A stretch of DNA of 64,000 nt, taken from NCBI GenBank assembly GCA_964538915.1, contig CAZIFB010000017.1, positions 1-64,000 on the forward strand, in the 5' to 3' direction. Below are positions 36,151-44,099 of this stretch, in pieces. This DNA is from JAEUHQ01 sp964538915. GTDB lineage: Bacteria > Planctomycetota > UBA1135 > UBA2386. A model generated the notes under the pieces. The model ran no database searches. It worked only from the letters and a program-made list of their open reading frames with translations, and was not told the DNA's origin. Position numbers and translations under genes: made by a program. How positions within the stretch are numbered: position 1 is the stretch's first letter; the number at the start of each line of letters is the position of its first letter.

Positions 36151-37307
36151 GCGCCGCCGCGCCCTCCGCGCACGCGGCCCACTGGGACCTCGACCCCGAC
36201 GTCACCTTCCTCAACCACGGCAGCTTCGGCGCGTGTCCGCGGATCGTGCTGGCGCACCAGACCGAACTGCGCGCGCGCCTCGAGCGCGAGCCGGTGTTGT
36301 TCCTGCACCGCCAGCTCGAGGGCCTGCTCGACGAGGCCCGCCACGAACTGGCTCGTCTCGTGCGCTGCGACGCCGACGACCTCGCGTTCGTGCCGAACGC
36401 CACGGCGGGCGTCAACACGGTGCTGCGTTCGCTCTCGTTCGCGCCGGGCGACGAACTGCTCGTCACCGACCAGGAGTACAACGCGTGCCGCAACGCCCTG
36501 GACTTCGTCGCGGAACGCAGCGGGGCCCGTGTCGTCGTGGCGCCGATCGCGCTCCCGATCGTGTCGCCGCGCGACGTGGTCGACACCGTGATCGCGCACA
36601 CGACGCCGCGGACGAGGCTGCTGCTCATCGACCACGTGACGAGCCAGAGCGGCGTCGTGCTGCCCGTCGAACCGATCGTGCACGCTCTCGTCGAACGCGG
36701 CATCGACACGCTCGTCGACGGCGCCCACGCACCCGGCATGCTGCCGCTCGACCTGCGGGCGCTCGGCGCGGCGTACTACACCGGGAACTGCCACAAGTGG
36801 CTCTGCTCGCCGAAGGGCGCGGCCCTGCTGCACGTGCGCGCCGACCGCCAGCGCACGATCCGCCCGCTGTCGATCAGCCACGGAGCCAACTCTGCACGCA
36901 CCGACCGGACCCGCTTCCGCCTCGAGTTCGACTTCACCGGCACGGACGACCCGACTCCGTACCTCTGCGTCCCGGCGGCGCTGCGCTTCCTCGAGTCGCT
37001 GCTCCCGGGCGGGCTGCCCGCTCTGCAGGAGCACAACCGATCGCTCGCCCTGCGCGCCCGCGAACTCCTCGTGGCTGCGCTCCGCACCATCCCGCTGTGC
37101 CCCGACGAGATGATCGGCTCGCTGGCGGCCGTCGAGGTCCGCGGCGGCCCGGCGGACCTGCACTCCGTGCTCTGGGAACGCCATCGCATCGAGGCCCCGG
37201 TGATGCAGCTCGGCGCACGCCGGCTCCTGCGCGTGGCGCCGCAGGCCTACAACACGGCCGCGCAGTTCGAACACCTCGCCGCGGTGCTGACGACGCTCCT
37301 CCGCTGA
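36147..37307 (+). CDS. Class V aminotransferase-fold PLP enzyme (isopenicillin-N epimerase-like)
   Basis: 386 residues from a GTG coupled to ogt. The start LDPDVTFLNHGSFGACP is the hallmark of the isopenicillin-N epimerase-like subgroup. The cofactor Lys is in YYTGNCHKWLCSPKG, the Asp that contacts the PLP ring nitrogen in IDTLVDGAHAPG and a substrate-binding Arg in the C-terminal domain (RRLLRVAPQAYNT). Members act as epimerases, desulfurases or lyases on amino acids; this one cannot be narrowed down. It is cytoplasmic. The TetR operator region follows after its stop. Confidence 0.85.
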   Translation: MSAAAPSAHAAHWDLDPDVTFLNHGSFGACPRIVLAHQTELRARLEREPVLFLHRQLEGLLDEARHELARLVRCDADDLAFVPNATAGVNTVLRSLSFAPGDELLVTDQEYNACRNALDFVAERSGARVVVAPIALPIVSPRDVVDTVIAHTTPRTRLLLIDHVTSQSGVVLPVEPIVHALVERGIDTLVDGAHAPGMLPLDLRALGAAYYTGNCHKWLCSPKGAALLHVRADRQRTIRPLSISHGANSARTDRTRFRLEFDFTGTDDPTPYLCVPAALRFLESLLPGGLPALQEHNRSLALRARELLVAALRTIPLCPDEMIGSLAAVEVRGGPADLHSVLWERHRIEAPVMQLGARRLLRVAPQAYNTAAQFEHLAAVLTTLLR

Positions 37308-37337
37308 TCCGCGTCTTCCAGCCGAGCGCCGCACCCC

Positions 37338-37372
37338 GATTCGAACGGCCGTTTGAATCACCCGTTCGAATC
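37338..37372 (+). promoter_or_regulatory. TetR-type operator: three half-sites of CCGTTCGAATC
   Basis: Half-site 1 GATTCGAACGG (37338-37348) is the exact inverse of half-site 3 CCGTTCGAATC (37362-37372). Half-site 2 CCGTTTGAATC (37349-37359) abuts site 1, making a 22-base palindrome with one mismatch, and is a near-direct repeat of site 3. The array covers the -35/-10 spacer of the promoter of the tetR-RND operon, so binding would block RNA polymerase. It is the probable autoregulatory operator. Confidence 0.75.
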
Positions 37373-37380
37373 GCTACCGT
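37353..37380 (+). promoter_or_regulatory. Promoter of the tetR-RND operon (leaderless)
   Basis: The -35 is TTGAAT (37353-37358), then a 16-base spacer and -10 TACCGT (37375-37380) within the 9-mer CGCTACCGT (37372-37380). The -10 ends 8 bases before the GTG at 37389, so the mRNA should begin at or next to the start codon. Both boxes are interleaved with the operator. Confidence 0.65.
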
Positions 37381-37388
37381 GCCCGCCC

Positions 37389-38081
37389 GTGTCGAGCCCA
37401 TCCACCCGCACCGCCATCCTCGACGCCGCGGAGAGCCTGTTCGGCGACGTCGGCTACGCCGCGACGTCGATGCGACAGCTGACGTCGCGCGCGAAGGTCA
37501 ACCTCGCGGCGGTCAACTACCACTTCGGTTCGAAGGCGGCCCTTGCGAAGGCCGTGCTGGCCCGGGTCATCGCGCCGATCAACGAGGAACGCCTGCGCCG
37601 CCTCGCCGAGCTGCCGGCCCGCGCGGACGCGCAGTCCATCGTGCGGGCCTTCGTCGAACCTCCGCTGCGCGGCGTCGACCCTGCCGGGAACTGCTCGGCC
37701 GAGCGCGTCTGTCGCGTCTTCGGCCGCATCAGCGTCGAACAGCCGCCGTTCCTGGAAGCGTTCCTGCGACAGCAATTCCGCGAAGTCGGGGGGCGTTTCG
37801 AGGCCGCACTGACGGCGGCGCTGCCGCGCCTCTCCACCACCACCATCTGGTGGCGGCTCCACTTCCTGGTCGGCGCGATGGCACACACACTGCGCAACGG
37901 ACGGACCCTCGCAGCCCTGACGGCGGGCCGCTGCGACCCCTCGGACAACGACGCGCTGCTCGAGCACCTCGTCGCGTTCGCCGTCGGCGGTTTCGCGGCG
38001 CAGCCGCCGCTGCGAGCGAAGGTGCGCCGATCCGCCGCATCCCGCCGCGGCACCGCGCGCGCGAAGGAGATTCCCGCATGA
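37389..38081 (+). CDS. TetR/AcrR-family repressor of the RND efflux operon
   Basis: 230 residues from GTG 37389, chosen because the frame is preceded by the operator and promoter. The N-terminal helix-turn-helix is classic: ILDAAESLFGDVGYAATSMRQLTSRAKVNLAAVNYHFGSK. The C-terminal ligand domain (residues 60-215) is helical and ends in a basic tail. It is the first gene of a four-gene run (tetR, outer-membrane factor, adaptor, pump) with 4-base overlaps throughout, so repressor and pump are co-made and self-regulated through the operator at 37338-37372. The inducer is unknown and probably a pump substrate. Confidence 0.92.
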   Translation: MSSPSTRTAILDAAESLFGDVGYAATSMRQLTSRAKVNLAAVNYHFGSKAALAKAVLARVIAPINEERLRRLAELPARADAQSIVRAFVEPPLRGVDPAGNCSAERVCRVFGRISVEQPPFLEAFLRQQFREVGGRFEAALTAALPRLSTTTIWWRLHFLVGAMAHTLRNGRTLAALTAGRCDPSDNDALLEHLVAFAVGGFAAQPPLRAKVRRSAASRRGTARAKEIPA

Positions 38082-39517
38082 CCTCACGCACGCAAGGAAC
38101 GATCGCCGCGTTGACTGCGGTCGTGCTCACCGGTTGCGCCAACGCACCCGCGCCGGCGGCCGTGGACGAAACCGGCATCGAGGTACCCGACCAGTGGTCG
38201 GGTCCCGACGCCGGGGCGACCTCGGCGGCTCCGGTCGACTCGTGGTGGTCGGGCTTCGGTGACGCACGCCTCGACGAAGCCATCGCAGCCGCGCTCGAAC
38301 ACAACCGCGATCTGCGCGCCGCGGCCGCGCGCCTGGAGGCCGCGCTTCAGGACCGGGTCGCGACCGGCGCCGCGAGCCTGCCCGAAGTCGACGCGTCGTT
38401 CGATCCGCAGCGATCGCGGCGCGTGTTCGTCGGATTCCCGTTCGGCAGCGGTGGCGTGCCGAGCAGCACGACGACGACCTTCGGGATCTCGCTGAACGTG
38501 CGATGGGAGCTCGATGTCTGGGGTCGCGTGGCCGCCGCCGAGTCCGCGGCGCTCGCCGACCTGCAGGCCGTCGCGGCGGACCACGCGGCAGCGCGCACGA
38601 GTCTCGTGGCGCAGGTCTGCAAGTCGTGGTTCGCGGTGGTCGAAGCGCGCCAGCAGCTCGATCTCGCGGTCGCCACGGTGGACGCGTTCAGCCGCACCGA
38701 GGAGGACGTGCGCGATCGCCATCGCCGCGGCCTGCGACCCGCACTCGACGTGCACCTCGCCGCGAACAACGCTGCGAGCGCAGAGGCCGTCGTGTCGCAG
38801 CGCCGCGACGCCTTGCAGCGCACGCTGCGCGCTCTCGACATCCTCGCGGGCCGCTACCCGCTCGGCGACACGGCGACGCCGCAGTCCCTGCCTGCGTCGC
38901 TGCCGCCCGTTCCCGCGTGCCTACCGGGCAACCTGCTGCAGCGCCGGCCGGACCTCGTCGCCGCCGAACGCCGCCTCGCGGCCTCGGGCTGCCGCGTCGA
39001 CTCCGCGCGCGCCGCGCTCTATCCGCGCCTCTCCCTGACGGCGAGCGGCGGCACCACGAGCGAAGAACTCGAGGACCTCGTCGACCAGGACTTCCGCGTC
39101 TGGAGCCTCGGTGCGAACCTGCTGCAGCCGATCTTCCGCGGCGGAGCGCTTCGCGCCGACGTCGCTCGCCGCGAAGCCCTTCGGGCCGAGTCGCTCGCGA
39201 CGTACGGCGGCACGGTCCTGCGCGCGTTCGCCGAGGTCGAGTCGGCACTCGCGAGCGAGACGCACCTCGGCGAACGACGGGCCGCACTCGCACGCGCCGC
39301 CGAGCACGCCAGCCAGTCCCGCGACCTCGCGCGCGAACGGTGGCAACTCGGCCTCGCCGACTTCCTCGCGGTCGCCGACGGCCAGCGCCAGGCGTACCTC
39401 GCGACCTCCGCACTGATCGCGCTCGACCGGCAGCGCCTCGACAACCGCATCGACCTCTTCCTCGCCCTCGGCGGCGGCTTCGCGCCGGTCCCCGAGGCCA
39501 CCGGACCGAACCCGTGA
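38078..39517 (+). CDS. RND efflux outer-membrane factor lipoprotein (NodT/OprM type)
   Basis: 479 residues. The signal sequence ends in a good lipobox (ALTAVVLTGC-A), so the trimer is lipid-anchored. Two outer-membrane efflux domains follow: DSWWSGFGDARLDEAIAAALEHNRDLRAAAARLEAA is the typical first helix pair, GISLNVRWELDVWGR the strand region and LLQRRPDLVAAERRLAAS the start of the second repeat. Near the end, RWQLGLADFLAVADGQRQ closes the helical barrel. It forms the exit duct across the outer membrane. ATGA overlap with tetR; AAGGAGA precedes the ATG. Confidence 0.92.
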   Translation: MTSRTQGTIAALTAVVLTGCANAPAPAAVDETGIEVPDQWSGPDAGATSAAPVDSWWSGFGDARLDEAIAAALEHNRDLRAAAARLEAALQDRVATGAASLPEVDASFDPQRSRRVFVGFPFGSGGVPSSTTTTFGISLNVRWELDVWGRVAAAESAALADLQAVAADHAAARTSLVAQVCKSWFAVVEARQQLDLAVATVDAFSRTEEDVRDRHRRGLRPALDVHLAANNAASAEAVVSQRRDALQRTLRALDILAGRYPLGDTATPQSLPASLPPVPACLPGNLLQRRPDLVAAERRLAASGCRVDSARAALYPRLSLTASGGTTSEELEDLVDQDFRVWSLGANLLQPIFRGGALRADVARREALRAESLATYGGTVLRAFAEVESALASETHLGERRAALARAAEHASQSRDLARERWQLGLADFLAVADGQRQAYLATSALIALDRQRLDNRIDLFLALGGGFAPVPEATGPNP

Positions 39518-40728
39518 AAGCCTTCCGCACCGTCCTGCAAGTCCTGCTCCCGCTGCTCGTGCTGTCCGCGGGATACCTGGCCGCGAAGACCATCGCCGCG
39601 AGGGCCGCGAAGCCCGTCGTGACGCCGCCGGCCGCTCGCGGCCCGCTCGTGCGCGCGGCGACGGTCGAACGCGCGGATCTCAGGCTCGACGTCGAGACCC
39701 AGGGCACCGTCGAACCGCTCCGGACCGTCGAACTCGGCGCGGACGTCACCGGACGGATCGTGTCGACGAGTCCGTCGCTGCGGGTCGGAGGTTCGTTCGC
39801 GCGCGACGAAGTGCTCGCGACGATCGACGCCACCGACTTCGATCTCGCGATCGTGCAGCAGGAGGCCGCCGTGGCGCGTGCCGAGCTGCACCTGCTCCAG
39901 GAACGCGCGGAAGCCGACGCGGCGGTGCGCGCCTGGAAGCAGCTCGAGGGCGATCGCAAGGCCGATCCGCTGGTCACACGCGGCCCTCAGATCGCGGACG
40001 CCGAACGCTCGCTCGCGGCAACACGCGCAGCGCTCGAGAGGGCCCGCCTCGATCGCGCGCGAACGGAGGTCCGCGCGCCGTTCGCCGGCCGTGTGCGCAG
40101 CGTGCAGGCCGACGTCGGCAGCCGCGTGCAGGCGGGCCAGGCGATCGCCGTCGTGTTCGACGTCGAAGCCGCCGAAGTGCGCCTTCCGCTCCCGGCGTCG
40201 GACGCGGCGTTCGTCGACCTGCCGTTCGCGGGCAACGCATCGGCCGACGCTGCGACGCCGGTGACGTTCACTGCGCAGTTCGCGGGCCGTCGTCACGAAT
40301 GGCAGGGCCGCATCGTCCGCACCGACGGCGAGATCGACCGCCGCAGCCGCCAGCTGACCGCGATCGCGCGGATCGAAGCGCCGTATGCGCCGCGCGACGG
40401 CCGGCCGCCGCTGCTCGTCGGCAAGTTCGTTCATGCGACGATCCAGGGCCGCACGTTCCCCGGCGTGCTGGTCGTGCCCCGCGCCGCGCTGCGCAACGGC
40501 AACGAGGTCCAGGTCATCGACGCCGAACGCCGCCTGCGCCGGCGCCCCGTTCGAGTCTTGCGGACCGATGCAGCCCGAGCGCTGCTCGCGGAGGGCGTCG
40601 AAGCCGGCGAGATGGTCTGCATCACCGACGTCGAGGGCGCATCGGACGGCATGATCGTGCGACTCGCCGACGATCCGAAACCGACGCCGACGGGCGGCGC
40701 GACGCCCCCCGCCGCGGAGGCACGATGA
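39514..40728 (+). CDS. RND efflux periplasmic adaptor (membrane fusion protein)
   Basis: 404 residues from GTG 39514 (GTGA overlap with the outer-membrane factor). One N-terminal membrane helix (LQVLLPLLVLSAGYLAA) is followed by a lipoyl-like half (GTVEPLRTVELGADVTGRIV), an alpha-hairpin (residues 115-180) and the second lipoyl half with RTEVRAPFAGRVRSVQADVGSRV. A beta-barrel domain and a membrane-proximal part follow, ending in a Pro/Ala-rich tail. It bridges pump and outer-membrane factor in the periplasm. An uncleaved anchor rather than a lipobox is expected. Confidence 0.92.
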   Translation: MKAFRTVLQVLLPLLVLSAGYLAAKTIAARAAKPVVTPPAARGPLVRAATVERADLRLDVETQGTVEPLRTVELGADVTGRIVSTSPSLRVGGSFARDEVLATIDATDFDLAIVQQEAAVARAELHLLQERAEADAAVRAWKQLEGDRKADPLVTRGPQIADAERSLAATRAALERARLDRARTEVRAPFAGRVRSVQADVGSRVQAGQAIAVVFDVEAAEVRLPLPASDAAFVDLPFAGNASADAATPVTFTAQFAGRRHEWQGRIVRTDGEIDRRSRQLTAIARIEAPYAPRDGRPPLLVGKFVHATIQGRTFPGVLVVPRAALRNGNEVQVIDAERRLRRRPVRVLRTDAARALLAEGVEAGEMVCITDVEGASDGMIVRLADDPKPTPTGGATPPAAEAR

Positions 40729-43700
40729 GCGCCGACGATCCGACGGTCCTGGCCGACGAGAAGCGCGGCTTCTTCGCGTGGTTCGTGCAGAACCATGTGG
40801 CCGCCACCCTCGTCGCCGCGACGTTCCTGGTCGCGGGCCTGTCGGCGCTGTTCGGGGGCCGCGTTCGGCGCGAGGTCTTCCCGGAGATCGCGCCCAACAT
40901 CGTCACCGTGCAGGTGGCCTACCCGGGCGCAGCCCCGGCCGAAGTCGAGCAGGGCGTCTGCCTCCGCATCGAGGAAGCGGTCGAAGGCGTCACCGGTGTC
41001 GACAAGGTCACGTCGAGCGCGAACGAAGGCGTCGGCCTCGTCGTCATCGAGACGCTGCAGGACGCCGACATCGATCGTGTCCTCGACGACGTGAAGAACC
41101 GCGTCGAGGCGATCACGAACTTCCCCGCGGAGATCGAGGAGCCGATCGTCTCGCGCCTCGTCGTCCGCAAGGAAGTCATCAACGTGTCGATCTACGGCGA
41201 CACCGACGAGCGCACGTTGAAGCGCCTCGCCGAACGCGCCCGCGAGGATCTCGCCGCGCTGCCGCAGGTGTCGCAGGTCGAACTCGGCGCCGTGCGCCCC
41301 TACGAGATCGCGATCGAGATCAGCGAAGAAGCGCTGCGCCGCTACTCGCTGTCGTTCGACGCCGTGGCGGACGCCGTCCGGCGCGGGAGCCTCGACCTGC
41401 CCGCGGGCGTCATCAAGGCGAACGAGGGTCACACGCTGCTGCGGGTAGAGGGCCAGGCCTACCGCGGCGAAGAGTTCGAGAAACTCGTCCTGTTGACGAA
41501 GCCCGACGGCACGCGTGTGCAGCTCGGCGACGTCGCCCGAGTCGTCGACGGCTTCGCCGACGACGACCTCGCGGCCCGTTTCGACGGCAAGCCCGCGGCG
41601 CTGGTGAAGGTGTTCCGCGTCGGGTCGCAGGACGCCCTCGCGGTGACCGCCGCGGTGCGCGAATGGGTCGCTGGCCCGGGCACACTCATGCTGCCGCCCG
41701 GCGTGAAGATCGCCACGTGGCGCGACGAGTCGATCCTGCTGAAGGGGCGCATCGACCTCCTGTTCGGCAACGCGATGCAGGGTCTCGTGCTGGTCTTCGT
41801 GATCCTCGCGCTCTTCCTGCAGCTGCGGGTCGCGATCTGGGTCGCGATCGGCATCCCGGTCGCGTTCCTCGGCGCGGTCGCGTTGATGCCGACGTTCGAC
41901 GTCTCGATCAACATGATCTCGCTGTTCGCGTTCCTGCTGGTGCTCGGCATCGTCGTCGACGACGCGATCGTGGTCGGCGAGAACGTCGTGCTGCACCGCG
42001 CGAACGGCGCATCACCGATGCTCGCAGCCCTGCGCGGCAGTCGCGAAGTTCGCGTGCCGGTGTTCGCGTCGGTGTCGACGACGATCGCCGCGTTCCTGCC
42101 CATGCTGCTGTCCGTGCCCGGCAGCGACGCGCAGGTGTGGCGCGTCATCCCGCTGATCGTGATCCCGGTGCTCACGATCAGCCTCGTCGAGTCACAGCTC
42201 TGCCTGCCCGCGCACCTGTCGATGCTGCGGCGCGACGACCCCACGCGGCGTCCGTGGCTCGGCGCGCGGCTGCTCGGCACCCTCCAGCGGCTGTTCACGC
42301 TGGTGCTCGAGTCGTTGGTGCGCCGCGTCTACCAGCCCGTGCTCGAAGCGAGCCTGCGCTGGCGCTACGTGACGATCGCGGGCGCCATCGCACTCCTGCT
42401 GGTCCTGTTCGCGAGCACCGCGGCCGGCTTCCCGCGCTTCATCTTCTTCCCCAGCGTCGACGGCGACAACATCGTCGTGTCGTTGACGATGCCGCAGGGA
42501 ACGCCCGCCCAGACGACCGCCGGAGTCCTGGCCAGGATCGAGACCGCCGCGCGCGACGTCTGCAGCGAAGTCGACCGCGAAACCGGCGGCAGCCCTTCGG
42601 TACTCGAACACATGCTGGCGAGCGTCGGCTCGCAACCGTTCGCGGTCGAGCAGGCCCGCAACGGCGGCCAGCGCGACGCGCAGTTCCAATCCGGCTCGCA
42701 CCTCGCCGAGCTCAACGTGCAGCTGCTGCCGTCGGAGAAGCGGGAGATCTCGTCGAACGTGATCCTCAGCCGAATCCGCGACCGCGTCGGTGCGGTCCCC
42801 GACGCGATCGACCTCCAGTTCACGACGTCGTTCTTCACGACCGGCAAGGACGTCGACGTCGAGCTGTACCACGCGGACATCGATGCCCTGCGCGCGGCGG
42901 TCGCGGACCTCGAACACGAGCTGCGGTCGATGCCCGAGGTGAAGGACATCAGCAACTCGTTCCGGCTCGGCAAGCCGGAGGTCGAACTCCGCATCCGCCC
43001 GTCCGCCGAACCGCTCGGCCTCTCCCAGCAGGACCTCGCGCAACAGGTGCGGCAGGCCTTCTACGGCGAAGAGGCGCAGCGTGTGCAGCGCGGACGCGAC
43101 GACGTGAAGGTCATGGTTCGCTACCCCGAGGCCGGTCGCCGTTCGCTCGACGACCTCGACACGCTTCGGATCCGGACGCCGGCGGGCGACGAGGTGCCGC
43201 TGCGCGAAGTCGCCGAGGCCACGAGCGGCCGCTCTTTCTCGACGATCCAGCGGGTGAACAGGAAACGCGCGCTGCGAGTCAGCGGTGAGATCGACGAGAA
43301 CGACCCGAACGCTTCGGCCGAAGCGATCAACACTCGACTGCGCGAGGAAGTGCTGCCGGCGCTGGTCGACCGTCACCCCGGCCTGTCGGCCGGGTTCGAG
43401 GGCGACCAGAAGAAGAAGACCGAACTGCTGACGTCGCTCGCCGGCGGGTTCGCGATCGCACTCTTCCTGATCTACGCGCTGATGGCCATCCCGCTGAAGT
43501 CGTTCCTCCAGCCGCTGCTCATCATGACAGCGATCCCGTTCGGCGTGGGCGGAGCGATCGCCGGGCACATGCTGTGCGGCTTCGACCTCAGCATCCTGTC
43601 GATGTTCGGCGTCATCGCCCTCGCGGGCGTGGTGGTCAACGACAACATCGTGCTCGTCGACTGGGTGAACCGGAGTCGGGACGCGCATGCGTCCTTGATG

Positions 43701-43967
43701 GAAGCCGTGCGCACCGCCGGTGCCGCCCGCTTCCGCCCGATCCTGCTGACGTCGCTGACCACGTTCGGCGGCCTGACGCCGCTCCTGCTGGAGAAGAGCG
43801 TGCAGGCGCGCTTCCTCGTCCCGATGGCGATCTCGCTCGGCTTCGGCGTCATGTTCGCGACGCTGATCAGCCTCCTCCTGGTACCGTCGCTCTACCTCGC
43901 CCTCGACGACGTGCGCCGCGCGGCCGTGCGCTGCTGGCACTTCGTGTATCCGCCGCGCGCGGCGTGA
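40725..43967 (+). CDS. RND-family efflux pump (AcrB/MexB superfamily permease)
   Basis: 1080 residues, typical for RND pumps, with twelve membrane helices: one at the N-terminus, eleven in two blocks separated by two large periplasmic loops. FPEIAPNIVTVQVAYPGAAP and LGIVVDDAIVVGENVVLHR (the helix-4 Asp pair of the proton relay) are diagnostic. On helix 10, where AcrB has a Lys, this protein has VVVNDNIVLVDWVNR, an Asn-Asp variant seen in some RND subgroups, so proton coupling may differ in detail. It is the last gene of the tetR operon and is followed by a hairpin terminator. Substrate unknown. Confidence 0.93.
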   Translation: MSADDPTVLADEKRGFFAWFVQNHVAATLVAATFLVAGLSALFGGRVRREVFPEIAPNIVTVQVAYPGAAPAEVEQGVCLRIEEAVEGVTGVDKVTSSANEGVGLVVIETLQDADIDRVLDDVKNRVEAITNFPAEIEEPIVSRLVVRKEVINVSIYGDTDERTLKRLAERAREDLAALPQVSQVELGAVRPYEIAIEISEEALRRYSLSFDAVADAVRRGSLDLPAGVIKANEGHTLLRVEGQAYRGEEFEKLVLLTKPDGTRVQLGDVARVVDGFADDDLAARFDGKPAALVKVFRVGSQDALAVTAAVREWVAGPGTLMLPPGVKIATWRDESILLKGRIDLLFGNAMQGLVLVFVILALFLQLRVAIWVAIGIPVAFLGAVALMPTFDVSINMISLFAFLLVLGIVVDDAIVVGENVVLHRANGASPMLAALRGSREVRVPVFASVSTTIAAFLPMLLSVPGSDAQVWRVIPLIVIPVLTISLVESQLCLPAHLSMLRRDDPTRRPWLGARLLGTLQRLFTLVLESLVRRVYQPVLEASLRWRYVTIAGAIALLLVLFASTAAGFPRFIFFPSVDGDNIVVSLTMPQGTPAQTTAGVLARIETAARDVCSEVDRETGGSPSVLEHMLASVGSQPFAVEQARNGGQRDAQFQSGSHLAELNVQLLPSEKREISSNVILSRIRDRVGAVPDAIDLQFTTSFFTTGKDVDVELYHADIDALRAAVADLEHELRSMPEVKDISNSFRLGKPEVELRIRPSAEPLGLSQQDLAQQVRQAFYGEEAQRVQRGRDDVKVMVRYPEAGRRSLDDLDTLRIRTPAGDEVPLREVAEATSGRSFSTIQRVNRKRALRVSGEIDENDPNASAEAINTRLREEVLPALVDRHPGLSAGFEGDQKKKTELLTSLAGGFAIALFLIYALMAIPLKSFLQPLLIMTAIPFGVGGAIAGHMLCGFDLSILSMFGVIALAGVVVNDNIVLVDWVNRSRDAHASLMEAVRTAGAARFRPILLTSLTTFGGLTPLLLEKSVQARFLVPMAISLGFGVMFATLISLLLVPSLYLALDDVRRAAVRCWHFVYPPRAA

Positions 43968-43976
43968 CGGCTGCCG

Positions 43977-43996
43977 CGCGACACGACGGTGTCGCG
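43977..43996 (+). terminator. Hairpin terminator after the RND operon
   Basis: Perfect 8-bp stem CGCGACAC / GTGTCGCG with loop GACG, starting 10 bases after the pump stop codon. No T-tract follows. Confidence 0.65.
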
Positions 43997-44057
43997 ATCC
44001 TCGACAGTCGGCCGAAGGTCCTTCCCGACCGCGGTCAAGGAGTGTTCCGCAGTGCGC

Positions 44058-44073
44058 CGATGCACGGGCATCG
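44058..44073 (+). promoter_or_regulatory. Hairpin/palindrome CGATGC-ACGG-GCATCG before the hybrid kinase
   Basis: Six-base perfect arms with a 4-base centre, 26 bases upstream of the ATG at 44100. It could be an operator or a structure in the leader. No promoter hexamer was recognised next to it. Confidence 0.35.
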
Positions 44074-44099
44074 ATGTCGCCCCCCCGCCGAGCCCGCCG

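Noticed and set aside
37338..37372. TTCGAATC resembling a tRNA T-loop
   Set aside because: No acceptor or anticodon stem can be drawn; the TTCGAA core is explained by the operator half-sites.
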